This document shows positions 51,760 through 63,627 of a stretch of 64,000 nucleotides of DNA, in pieces. Source of the stretch: Hofstenia miamia (lineage: Eukaryota; Xenacoelomorpha; Acoela; Hofsteniidae); contig CABFPE010000447.1 of NCBI GenBank assembly GCA_900660155.1, forward strand, positions 407,173 through 471,172, read 5' to 3'. Both the position numbers and the translations under genes were made by a program. Positions within the stretch are counted from its first letter, which is position 1, and each line of letters starts with the position of its first letter. The notes under the pieces were generated by a model. The model was not told the origin of the DNA. It worked only from the letters and a program-made list of their open reading frames with translations, and searched no databases.

Positions 51760-54079
51760 TACGCAAATTTGTTAATGTTTAAAAACTGCTTGAAATAGCA
51801 TCGTTTTGGTTGTAATTCCATTAACTTAAATGGACGTTTCTTTACATTGACAAGGTTAAATGCAAATTGCTGGAATTAATTGTTAAGTACGTTAAAACAA
51901 TATCGGAAACTAACTTACTGCCTATCTTATTTTCGAAGATTGGCTAGCTCAAAGATTTACAAAATCTGACTCTATGAAAATAACCCCAAGATCATATTTC
52001 AAACATTATTTTAATTTAAACATTTTGAGATCCAATTTCTTCTTTGCACTCTCATTATGTTTGTCTTATTTCAATTACATCTATATTCGATCAAAACAGA
52101 ACCAAAAGCATGCATTTCCAAATTAGTGAAGTCAATTTCAATTACCCTTTATTTTTTGTTTTCATCAACAAGACTTAAGTTGGATATCCACGAGATTTTG
52201 TGGTTTTATACATACATTTGGATTAAGGACATAGATATTGGTCTGGCAGGGGTAATTTGGAATTCTAAAAAATAGAATGTAAGATGGACAGATCCATTGT
52301 TCGCCAAGATCAAATAATTGCAAACTATTACAATTAATGATGTTATAATTTCTCTAATGCATCTTGCAAAATCTTCCGAATAATGAAATTTTCGCAATTA
52401 TTTTTCAATGTTGGCAATTTTTAATCCGAAATACAAATTCAAAATATGACATAATTGAAATGTTTGCAAATCACCTAAAAATTATATATTTTCATATTGC
52501 AGGTGTTCAATTTATGCTACAAAAACTGCACTAAGTTTTCTTTTTTTAGGATTAGTTTTAAATATTGCTAATATTAAGTGTTTATAATAAATGAATATAT
52601 GCTGCGAATGCATTTCCCGCTTAGATTAATGAAAGAACTAATAAGATATTGTCATTACGTTTAGACTTGCTGGAAAATTTCTCGGTGGGAGACAACTGTC
52701 TTTTGATGTTTTATGTAATTATGCAGCAGAGACTTCTTTTTGCACATCTAGTCGCGCAACATCGCCTTTTATTGCTACAATATAATAACAAATAAACTCG
52801 ATCGCCGAAAATTAATGTTGACGTAAATTGATTGAAGCTTTCCTAATTAAAGAAAATTGAAAAAAATTATGGATAAATTTGGGTAAATAAATATATCGCG
52901 CCTTTAGAAACAAATGGTCGTAACAACGCAATTTAGTTAGATTCGTTAGTTGATTATTTATTTCATAATATTGCCTTAGCCAGTCCTTAAATCTCGTTTT
53001 ATATGTTGATTTATTTCCATTTGTAAGCCTCTGGAATTTTCACTATCTACCACATGCTCTACATCACGTGCTATTGTAATGTTCACTAACTGCCAAGCAG
53101 AGGTGATACCATTCACTAATCAAATGTGTTGTGTCAAAAAGTAATTTACCATAATATCCCATTCGCATAAGGAATATGGCTTAAAAACTTAAAAATAATT
53201 GGACCGAAGGCTCCACACATATTGAATCCACTTTTTTTTTTACCATAATGCTAACATGGCTTCTTAAAAATTACATTTCTATCAAACAAAACTTGAATTT
53301 TATGTAAACTTTCCCTTAGACTATACCTCCTTTTAACAAAAGCAGGATGCAATGTGACTGATGTCTCTATCCAGTCTAAGAATAAACAATTTTTTTCTTC
53401 AAATTTGGACCTTAAAACTGAAAAAAGTGTAATTTCGAGAAACATATCCTGAGTCCAACATTAAATTGAGACTTTTTACTTGACCATTTGTATGGTTTTT
53501 ATGTGCACTTACGACCTTTTAGAATATAAATGTGTTCAGTTCACTACAGCAACAAAATACCAAATAGATAACTATTAAAGAAACAAACATTTGCATAAAG
53601 TGTTTTTTTGATCCTGAAAGATAATTTTCCAAAGCACCAATTCCTCTATCTCAATTTTCCAAAAAATGTAGTTACGACCCTTTGTTTCTAAAGGAGCGAT
53701 ATGGAAAGCAGAGCATGTTACATTAAGAAAAACTATGTGATTAATTTCAAAAGGTGATTAATGTATAAAATATTAATGTTCTAGTTTAATGTCAATGTTT
53801 TAATTTATATATTTACTTGCTTGCCAAATCTGCGATGATGGTCTGTCTTTCACTAGAATTAGTTAAATATATAGAAAGAATAAAAATGTAAAATCTTTAA
53901 AAAAAACATGTAAAACATTGCCCATCTAAACCTGTCATAATTATTTATCAGTCATCATTAATAAACCTAAAAAGCGACTCATTTTAGATCCAATTAATCG
54001 CCAAGGACTTCTTAATGTTAAACACTCCTTGCAATCGATTAGAAAATGCTGGTTTTTCTAACCACGTTGAGGCATAGGG
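51760..54079. other. Downstream AT-rich DNA, no gene seen
   Basis: Only short frames on either strand; no splice-flanked or motif-bearing segment and no repeat end that I can define. Confidence 0.5.
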
Positions 54080-54424
54080 GAAGGGGGCGGAAGCCCCCCC
54101 CTCCCCTCCAAACATGTAGGCATTGCTTTTTTGGCAAACTTTCAAGTATTCAATGAATCTTTAAGAATGTATTGTGTTTGAATTATGGACTATTCTAAAA
54201 CAAGATAAGAAGCTGCATATTTTTATTTTCTATCTTTATCTTAGACTTTAATAGTTTCAATTCATTTTGTAATCACAGTCACAGCTATCAGCAGAGTTAC
54301 CACAAGTTAATGATTACGGTTTAGCCAATTACCACTGATTGACTAGGATATCTAACCATTAATATCCTTTCATTTATCCTCCAAATCAACATATATTATT
54401 AACATTACTTTGGTATTAGCAGAT
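54080..54424. repeat. 345-bp duplication flanking an assembly gap, copy 1
   Basis: Matches 54445-54789 base for base as read. The copies are separated by 20 Ns (54425-54444). The copy starts in a GC-rich hairpin-prone tract (GAAGGGGGCGGAAGCCCCCC). Confidence 0.93.
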
Positions 54425-54444
54425 NNNNNNNNNNNNNNNNNNNN
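54425..54444. other. Assembly gap (20 N)
   Basis: Run of N; its size is probably a placeholder. Confidence 0.98.
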
Positions 54445-54789
54445 GAAGGGGGCGGAAGCCCCCCCCTCCCCTCCAAACATGTAGGCATTGCTTTTTTGGC
54501 AAACTTTCAAGTATTCAATGAATCTTTAAGAATGTATTGTGTTTGAATTATGGACTATTCTAAAACAAGATAAGAAGCTGCATATTTTTATTTTCTATCT
54601 TTATCTTAGACTTTAATAGTTTCAATTCATTTTGTAATCACAGTCACAGCTATCAGCAGAGTTACCACAAGTTAATGATTACGGTTTAGCCAATTACCAC
54701 TGATTGACTAGGATATCTAACCATTAATATCCTTTCATTTATCCTCCAAATCAACATATATTATTAACATTACTTTGGTATTAGCAGAT
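54445..54789. repeat. 345-bp duplication flanking an assembly gap, copy 2
   Basis: Second copy of 54080-54424, beginning immediately after the gap. Most likely the same locus assembled twice. Confidence 0.93.
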
Positions 54790-56450
54790 CGCTCTATTAC
54801 ATTTATATAAGAAACTTGGGAGTGGGCACAAATTTAGACAATTTTAGCGCCTGAAACAGTTAGTAGCAGTAAAGTTCATACTATGTCATGTGCACAACAC
54901 TCAGCCCTGGTTGAACACATTTATGATTCTGCTTTTGCAAAGGGGGCTCATCCATGCTAGACAAAAGCTGTGTAGTATAGGTATTAGTTTACTAATGTTT
55001 GCGGCCAACAAGAAATATAGTTTCTTAGTCAGCCTTAATAATGACTACATATGGTTGGATGAGACATGTAGTTATTTAAGTTCATGCATATAAAATATAT
55101 TTACCATGTTAATTGGAATTGAGCTTAGACTACTAATTCTTCTAATTCAATCAATAAAACAAAATAATTCGATTTAAGCTTATGAAATTAATGATCTTGA
55201 GCAACATTAGTTAGGTTAGAAATAAGGAAATTTTTGATTTTAGATGTAAATGTAAAACGCAAGGATATTTTAAAATAATACTGAACTTTATTTTTAAATT
55301 TAAAAAAGTCAATCAAATTCTCATATTCCGGGCAAAAATTTACAGACCCCCAAACAAAATTAATGCCGTACAACTATTCGTTTAGGAATATTTTATAGTA
55401 AATTAATGTAAATATTTCTGCGATATCTGCAGAAATGTTGATGCATCTGTGTTTAAAAGTGATAAATTTTGATTACGCATATACAATATAAATGAAGCTT
55501 ACTACAAAAAAACAAAACATGTACAAAATATAATAGATAGCTTAACCCTAATTCTACTGGGAATTTTTCAATATTTGTCATTTTTTCCCCGAATTAACTT
55601 GAATCACTTATAACTCACGAACTAATAGAGATATTTAAAATCTGAAAACATTGCAACTTTTGACATTGCGTACAGCCCGACTAGACAGGTGTCACACAAT
55701 TTCTCTATAGAAAACAAATTATTTCAGTTTAGTTGTTGTTCCCATTGACATTAGATCGCCTCATTATCCGAACACTATGTATGGCAAGAATTTAAATATA
55801 TTCACAGAAATCGAATTTCTCATCGAAAAAAATTCTTATTTGCATATATTTCAGGCACAAGGATAAGTCTTAACACAAATCTTCATTATTGCTGGAGTGA
55901 GTCTGACCCAATAGATGTGTCCACGCAAAAGGCTTTCAATATTTTTTCACATGCTTGGATAAAATTGTAAGAAAATATGGACAAATCGATTTGTTATATA
56001 AAATCACCGCTATTGGAAATAGGGTTGAAAGCTCTTTAATATTTGAAACTTTTCTGCATTTTGGAAACAAAAACTTATATTCCAATAGACTAAGTCCTGC
56101 AGAAATTGAATCAAGTGGACGTCCATCTGGGGTATTCTTCAAAGTGCTTGTAGTGGTTTTTAAAGTAAGATCAACAAAGAAGTTCAAACTACAGCATCGT
56201 CCTTTTCTTGCATATTCATGACTAAGTTTGAAATTATCAAATCTATTCAATCTTTAAAGAACAAATCTAGTACTCCCTGCCTTATCCCAAAATTGTATTT
56301 AAAAATTGTTCCAGATGTAATAGCTGAACCAATTTGTTACATATTATAAATGCATGTGTTTCATAAACATTCGACCTTTCCTAACAAATTATAATTGGCA
56401 GATATTACTCCGTTATTTAAAACCAAATACACAAATATTTGTTTGAACTA
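54790..56450. other. Unassigned; overlapping open frames at 55936-56250
   Basis: Both strands are open across 55955-56221 (minus 104 codons, plus 88 codons). The minus translation (HEYARKGRCCSLNFFVDLTL ... PLDSISAGLSLLEYKF) looks mildly coding-like and may be a transposon relic, but I recognise no family. The rest is AT-rich with nothing visible. Confidence 0.3.
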
Positions 56451-56454
56451 TAGT

Positions 56455-57340
56455 CAGAGGTGGAAGTGGACGGACTTCTTGAACTCCCCTGCCCCGCCCC
56501 ACAGAATTTGTGCCCTACCCCATTGCTACGTATTGACAACTGCTCCACATCAGAATTGTAACCGGACCGTGATTTAACCCATGAACCAAGCTCAGCCCTG
56601 CAATTTGTAATATCTAAGCCCCAGGCCCGTCATATCCGAAACCATTAAACGATTTTGAAAATAAAAAAATTCAGCATATAATTGAAAATACTAAAATGAA
56701 AGCATTTTGACATCAACTGCACTTTTTTGCAATAAAGTTAACTCGTGATGGCATCAACGGCGATCGGCTTCAAATAAGGATGTGTCCACTGCTGTAAAAG
56801 GATTTAGTGGGGATTTTTTAATTATTAAAAGTTGTATTGCAGTTTTAATAGTAAATATATATTTAAAGTACATTATATAAAAATTTTTACGAACTTATGC
56901 AGTAATTTAAAGTTTACACTGGGACACCTAAAGTATAAAAGAAATTGATATTGATTGCGGCTTGCTATTACTAAAACAATTTCTGAGTTAATTGTAATTA
57001 TTGTCGCCTTGGATTTACTTTTTGATGCATAATTAATCAATTAAAAATAATAGTTGATATCATATTTTAATGTAAGAGAAGGTATATTTATTAATAAAAT
57101 TTTGAACAATTCAAGACAAACTTGTGCAAAAATTTTGAACCCTGGCTCGGCCCGGACCGGACCGGACGAGATTCATACTTAGTTTTATTGCCCAAGCCTG
57201 CCCCGGTTACAACTTCCCACATTGCCCCACGTTTCATATTCTACAGCCCCAAATTGGCGGCCTTCTCAAAATTCTGTTCCAAAACTACTTACGATATTTT
57301 ATTCTATGACTATTTTCATGGCACTACACCACACCACCAT
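56455..57340. mobile_element. GC-rich transposon debris, family uncertain
   Basis: Two GC-rich pockets (56455-56640 and 57140-57260) stand out in AT-rich DNA. The first opens CAGAGGTGGAAGTGGACGG, like a hAT inverted repeat. The second contains CGGCCCGGACCGGACCGGAC. The far end of an inverted repeat was not found, so the limits and class are guesses. Confidence 0.4.
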
Positions 57341-57344
57341 TAAA

Positions 57345-57765
57345 ATTCCATAGGCTTCTCAAGCGAAAGTGCAAACTTAACAAAAAGCTATCTTCATAAT
57401 CGTAGACAGAGAGTTAAACTAAATGAAATTTTCTCTGAATGGACTTTTATTAAAAATGGTGTTTCAAAAGTAACAATACTGGGACCTTTATTATTCAATA
57501 TGTATATCAAAGTTTTGAGCAATCAGGCTACATGTAATATCATGTACAACATGCCAACGATACTATGCTATTTAATGGACATAAGTCTCCTGAAATTACT
57601 ATGAAAGTTCTGGAAGGAAACTTTATTTTTCATGCACAATATTATGCATCATTATAATATAACTAACAATAATCCATCTAAAACTCAATTTTGTTAAATT
57701 AGGTCTAAATCTGACGATAATTCCACGTATCATTTAATAGTTTTAATCAGAGCGAACAAACCGGG
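57345..57765 (+). pseudogene. LINE reverse transcriptase remnant
   Basis: Plus-strand blocks: SYLHNRRQRVKLNEIFSEW (RT block before the G-V-P-Q-G box), NGVSKVTILGPLLFNMYI (degraded GVPQGTILGPLLFxxYI), then in a second frame QHANDTMLFNGHKSPEITMK (the YADD box decayed to HAND), then NPSKTQF near 57670 (NxSKT block). Several frameshifts. Similar to the minus-strand copy at 63 kb in class, though not necessarily the same family. Confidence 0.78.
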
Positions 57766-57788
57766 ATTTCCTGCTAGAGGTAAGTCCG

Positions 57789-57844
57789 GTGCAGTAATAC
57801 CGCGGAAACATCGCGATATCACGCGGTGCTGCACACCACGGTAG
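57789..57844. repeat. GC-rich imperfect hairpin
   Basis: GTGCAGTAATACCGCG at the left pairs with CGCGGTGCTGCAC at the right, leaving a loop that contains TCGCGATATC. It follows the LINE relic directly and may be a leftover transposon terminus. Confidence 0.5.
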
Positions 57845-57849
57845 TGATT

Positions 57850-60290
57850 TGCACAATTGCTGTGGTTAGAGGTAGAAATAAAACACTTGCGGCCTTATAA
57901 AAGTTATACAGGCAAAGTGTTTTGTTTTAAGATGTAAAATCTGTTAGGAAGCACAATTAATGTATTTCTCATTCAAAATATTAATAGTAATTTTTGGATA
58001 TTTAGTGGAAAATTGGATAATACTCTAAAATCGACAAAATACTTAAAAGATTGTTTCTAAAATTTTTTTCGAATAATCCTAAGAAACGATTCAGAAATAT
58101 CTATTTTTCTTACGAAAGTAAAAATTGACCTTTTTACGTTCAAATTTCATTTATTGAGGTGGTTGGCAGTGAAAAACCCATACTACGGTTTAATTCTTTG
58201 CGGTGGAAACAATTTTACAAACCTGTACAGCACCAATCTCTATTTCTCGCCTTCTGTAACCTACAAGAAAATCACTTTTGGAGACTTGAAGGCACTCAAA
58301 GTATTTTCTTCATTTTTAAGCGCCTTGATAAACAACTTTTTGCCCATATTTTTTTAATGCAATTTAATTGTATATGTTTTCAGGGCAGTCTAAATTCGAA
58401 TGCATTTGTCTAACTTTTCTAGTTTATTATTTAGAAAATCTTACGGAGATTCAACTGAATTACTGTATTAAATCCAATTAACCAAGATTAAAATTATAAT
58501 CTTTTGACTACAATGGAAAAGATTACGGTTTTGGTAACAGAAGTGATATTTTTGTTGAAGTAAATTAGATGAATTAACATTAGGTTTTTGATGTCGTAAT
58601 AGTCAATTTAAGCAAATTTCTTTTGCTTTTTAAAATAAATAGGTTGTCTCCGTTGTTTAAAAACCTGCGCATGCTGACAGGTAATCAATTAGCAAACTCC
58701 ATTTAACTTTAAATTACACCGAAATCTTTTTTTAAACGTATTTCAATATTTAGCCAAACATTTTAACTGTGATTTTTGCGCGCATTAGTATCGATGGAGT
58801 TTTCCAATCAGACCTTGTATATTCGTGAAAGATCGAATTAAATTGTCGTTATGAGACAGCAAATTTTTTATATATTAACATAAAACCCATGCCTCAGTCT
58901 CAGATTTAAGAGAAAGCAATCATCAGATCAATGTTAACAAAGACGATTACGATTGCTGAAGTAAAAACATTCTCCTGACGACCCAGTACCCAGTGTTGGC
59001 ATATTTCCATGCCTTGTGGCATTAAATATTTATTATTTGAAAATACCCTATTCAGTTTGTAATTTTTTTGCAATTTATCTTGATTCTTGTGTCGGAAAAA
59101 TTTGCCCCCTTCTCATTTTCCCTAGCTACAAATTATTTTTACGCTTCCTAACTTTGCAAAAAGTTTCAGCTCTCTTGGTCAAAAGTAACTGTTTTCTTCT
59201 TGTTAAAAGCAATTAAACATTTTTGCGATTTGAAAGGTTTAGTATAGAAATATATAATTTTTTATTTACTTACACAAAAGTTTGCAGCTTCTAGCTGTGA
59301 AGAAATTCTTAGTGTTTGCATATACTTAGCATGATTTCAATTATTCCTAAAATTTTGAAAAATTTCTATGACGTGGCTTCTTGTTATGCTAAATAAGAAA
59401 TATTGAGGAAATCGATATTTATATTTACTACTTCATGGCATATTTCTATATTTATATTTAGACGATAGCAATATTACAACCTTATTATGAAAATATATAA
59501 TTATAACTAATAATCTTAATATTCAATGGAAATATTGTAAGTGTAATTCTTAAATGGAAAGGCATCGTATTTTTAAGGAATAGACATCTTCTCTTATATT
59601 ACAGAAATCAAGCTATGAGTATCCTCAGAAGTATCGAAAGCAATAATATTGTGCTTTGGAAGACAATAAAGATCTTTAAAATTACTAATTTAACGGTTTT
59701 AGGAAACTAATTTAATGAACGTATGCCATCTAGTGACAAATTATTATTAAACGGAATTGATATTCCATAAATTATAGAAATTTATAAGAAATAAACAGTG
59801 CCGTAGCCAGCCTAGAAAAATTGATGTGCAAAAAATGTCTGTGGGGATTATAATAATACAAGAACAAAATTTCAAGCTATAGCAATAAAATCTTACAACT
59901 GCTGAAATTTAGCTACCCACAGCGATTCATTTATATTTCCATGTTAAAAGGTTTAATTTCCTTCTAAAGGAGATGACTATTAAAAGAAACCTGATTATTA
60001 TTAACCCTCCTCTGAATGAGTCTTCTAGTCAAGTCAAAATGCTCAAGCAAACATCTACACTAAATATTTATGAACTCATTATACCAATATTGTACTTGAA
60101 ACTATGATTTTGAGTTTGTTGCCATATGCCAACATCATGCTAATTAAAGCATTTTTTGAAAATAAAGAACAGATTACAACATTTGTTAACTATGAAAAAT
60201 GGATTTACTGTAATATTACAGAGAAATAATAAATAGAATGAGCACTAGAATTCAGTTTAAAAAGTGCGAAAATCCTTGTAGTACACGTAC
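57850..60290. other. AT-rich DNA, no gene; isolated hAT-like end at 59796
   Basis: No coding signal. CAGTGCCGTAGCCAG at 59796-59810 resembles a common hAT inverted repeat, but no partner in the opposite sense was found nearby, so it is at best a truncated MITE. Confidence 0.4.
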
Positions 60291-60302
60291 CACATTTCAC
60301 AT

Positions 60303-60760
60303 TCACAATTCCTTTACAACCAGGTAAATGACATCTTCTCTTTTCTGAGGATATTTCTGGCTAATGACCTGCCTAATGATTTCAAAACGACTTAATAGGA
60401 ATATCTGGTGTGGCTGAATTTCTGTAAATGAAGTGGGTCTACCTTGTCTTAGAACAATGTCATGAGTCCACACAATGTAAATGTCTGCCATAGAACAGTG
60501 AAATCAAATTCGAAATGCTACAAAAAAATATCAACATACAATTGCAAAGTCCTTCATCTTGCATAGTGTTGCCAAATCGCAACAAACCTCTTTTTGCAAA
60601 TTACTAAAGTGTGGATTTTATTTAGAAACAGTTGTTTAATAAACATTGGATTTAGAAACCAACTTATCATTCCATATTTTTTATGAGGAGCTGATTGAAT
60701 ACAATGTCGTGATAGCAATATTTGAATATCTAATTCTGAGGTTATCACTGCTACAGTCAA
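60303..60760 (-). other. Two short minus-strand frames, unassigned
   Basis: A 62-codon frame from an ATG at 60491 (MADIYIVWTHDIVLRQGRPT ... YPQKREDVIYLVVKEL) and a 68-codon frame from 60760 (MTVAVITSELDIQILLSRHC). Both look less AT-biased in amino acids than the surrounding chance frames, and could be pieces of an old gene or transposon on this strand. No family recognised. Confidence 0.25.
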
Positions 60761-61334
60761 GACTGTGTGTGGGCAGTATCATAAGAATTTGTCGTGCATT
60801 GTATGTGGAATTCATTGCTCATGAGTAATTACAACAAATCTTTAGTGTGTTGCCATATGGCCCACTATGCAGAAGATGGTGAAGGAACTTTAACTATTTC
60901 AGGAAAAACATGAGAAGACCGATTATTCGATTTTTGTTTATAACTCAATCTTAGGAATGTAATATTTTAATTAACCTTTTTGTATGAGATTTAATTGATG
61001 TCTGCATGTAGTATTTCAAATTTGTAAGTAATTGTAATTGCATGACTACTATATTCAGCAGGAATTTTTTACTCAATCCACATAATATGGTTGGGCGCTC
61101 AAAAATAGAAAAATTTAAGCTGCGGTCTATAGATTCAGTTCTATTTGTTATAGATATTAATATCGTGTACACTAGAAGCACCCTAAAATCAAGTGTAAGG
61201 AGGTAACACTTTCTAAAAAAGCTCAAACATTGTTACTTTTTGAACATCATATGAATATTTGTAGTATTGTAATAAACCAGTATAAATGTTCTCTCTTTCT
61301 TAAAAATTATAAAAATTAAATGTACACAGTAAAA

Positions 61335-61545
61335 ACAGAAGACATTGCTCTAAGGACATCAGCCAGATTAGACTTCTCTATTTTGAACATTGGCACTAGC
61401 AGTGATCCATGAAAATGGTTCTTTCTCCAATTCAGCTTTCATTGCATGCAATTCAGATAAGCACGATCTGCACTACGAAACCTAGGTGCTGCCCAAATCC
61501 GACCTATTCGTGCAGTTGCATCAGGGGTTAAGTAATGTGTACCAA
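61335..61545 (-). pseudogene. Coding-like fossil in two frames, unidentified
   Basis: The minus strand reads HYLTPDATARIGRIWAAPRF then RSADRAYLNCMQ before a stop. A second, overlapping frame immediately after reads MKAELEKEPFSWITASANVQ NREV in continuous sense. Residue choice is far from the AT-rich background, suggesting one decayed protein with a frameshift. I do not recognise the family. Confidence 0.35.
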
Positions 61546-62044
61546 AACGTAACTATTACGATATATTAAAAGTTCATGTAGCTTAAGATTTCATAGGAAC
61601 GGTGGCCATTCAATTGATTTCTTAACGTTATTAGTTCTGAGATAATCACACAATTCTGTCTATTTGGAGTACACATTTTCGATCAGTTATACAAAGCAGA
61701 CATTGAGCCTAATCACTTATGCTTATTTTTGTGGTATTATGCATATATTTGTTCCTCCATTAGAATATATTTATGTTACGGCCAAATATCACTAATATAC
61801 AATCTTCGTAAAGTGAATTAGGACGGTGTACCAAATTGGGATTAAGCTAATCTTAGGAGTCTTTGATTAACTAACATAGATTCGGACAACAATTGGAGTC
61901 GTTACCACTATGAATTCGTTGCAAGCCTTTTTTAAGGAAAAAATATATATAATAACCTTGCAACTTGTTGTAATGTACAACAACCTTTTACTAAGGGCAA
62001 ACAAGTAAGGACCTTCGCTGTAATTTTCACAGCAAGTATGTTAG

Positions 62045-62365
62045 CTTACGAGGGAGGCAGTACGTCATGAAGATGGTGATTCAGGTATTCTTCTTTCCGA
62101 AAAAACGCCAAGTCAAGGTTCCAAAGCCGCCCAACAACTTGAGTTTGATTTCACGTTCAGAACGGTTTACCACAAGTTGAATCTTCTTAGTACCTTATTC
62201 AGTAATCCCCACAAAATGGACAGGATACAACATCTGAATATAAAATATGTGTCATTTTTACTACAGACAGCTTTAAGGCGTCTTAGAATTGTGATCATAG
62301 AAGTGGCTCTCTTGCATGCATTGTCGACATGTGTGTATCGGCTCAGCTTCCTATCGATAACATAG
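62045..62365 (+). other. 106-codon open frame, possible exon or gene relic
   Basis: Open from just after a TAG at 62042-62044 to a TAG at 62363-62365. The first third is non-AT-biased and hydrophilic (REAVRHEDGDSGILLSEKTP then SQGSKAAQQLEFDFTFRTVY). The EDGDSGILL segment resembles EEGDSGVLI in the receptor's last exon, in an 18 of 23 base match, which may be chance. No start codon or splice partner is established; the preceding TAG could serve as an acceptor. Confidence 0.35.
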
Positions 62366-62629
62366 CAACTCTTAAAATCTTAACTGGCTGCGTAATGTTG
62401 ATTTTCTCAGATAATACTGACGAACACTTTGTTGTTTTTAGTAGTGATTATGACCTGCTGAGATGTCTTAGTATTGAAAGTTCGTCCATTTTCAACACAG
62501 AAGTCCTGGATGATTTGGTATTCCCCACGACCTTGATATCTAAACAGTGGAAGCTAAGTCATCAGCAAATTTTGTCAGAAAATCCATTTTGCCTTATAAA
62601 TCAAACATAAAGCAGATAAACTAGAAGGG

Positions 62630-63545
62630 TCGAACCAATTACCCTTGGGGTAGTAAATACAAAAAAAGAATGCCAAACATGTGATAGTATAAAAGATCTT
62701 AGTAATATAATGTTCCATTTCATTAGTACAATAGATTGAATCTTAATTAATAACAATGCCATGCGCCAATTCTTTCGTAGTTGCATTTCATCTGATCTGT
62801 AAATTTTAGTTTATTGCCAATTTAAACATCAAGATATTTAATTTGTTGCAAAAATATTGATCTCTTTAGCACATATTGATTCTAAGGGTTCTACTTTTCC
62901 TACTACTATTCTTTATAATCATCAATAAAGCTTTTTCAATATTCAATTTAATCATTTCTGTTGAAAAATATGCATTATTTTTTATTAAATGTTTTTGTAA
63001 ATTATTTATGTTGGATGTATATAATAGAGCACCATTTTCAAATTGAATGGCTTTAACATCAAGAAGTTAGGAATGTCATTTCCATTTAGATAGCAAGGAA
63101 CCTAAAATTTATCCCTGTGGCACTCCATTATTTATCTTCGTTTTGACTAATGATTATTTACTTTCACGTATTGCGAACGTTCAAATGTATGCAATTTTAG
63201 AAATAGAATCAATAAATCATTAAAATTATAAATTTCTCTTAGTTTTCTAATTAATAAATTTTGATTAATTGAATTGAAGGTATTTGATACATCAAGCAAG
63301 GCAATATAGACTTTTTTATCTTGTCTTACTTTATACAACCATTCATCTATCGCTTCTATTAATGACTTGTTGATAGTCGCTTTCTTAAAAGTTTATGATC
63401 GTCTATGCATGGCGTTACTTGTAGATACATGAGTTTCTCGAAAACTTTACTTATTCCTGAGAGAATAGATATCGGCTCATATTCTCTGCTATATTTTTAT
63501 TGAAATAACTTCAGCAATTTTATTTTTCTAGGGAAAAGCATTCAT
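62630..63545 (-). pseudogene. LINE (CR1/Jockey-type) reverse transcriptase remnant
   Basis: Minus-strand blocks in order: EYEPISILSGISKVFEKLMY near 63470-63410 (NYRPISLLxxxSKIFEKLM), KVYIALLDVSNTFNSINQNL near 63320-63260 (ALLDLSKAFDSINHxLL, first catalytic Asp), LRKLREIYNF, and ERSQYVKVNN near 63170. A decayed G-V-P-Q-G region follows, then YTSNINNLQKHLI and MIKLNIEKALLMI near 63000-62940 (NxxKT block), and GNKLKFTDQMK further on. A 63-codon piece is still open; frameshifts and stops break the rest. The YADD box itself is no longer readable. Confidence 0.82.
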
Positions 63546-63572
63546 TAAATCGATCACATAATGGTTTTGCTC

Positions 63573-63575
<3 letters not shown>

Positions 63576-63617
<42 letters not shown>
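63576..63617. repeat. (TA)n microsatellite
   Basis: Perfect TA run of about 42 bases, continuing imperfectly to about 63627, next to the 5' side of the minus-strand LINE relic. Confidence 0.93.
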
Positions 63618-63619
<2 letters not shown>

Positions 63620-63627
63620 TATATAGT

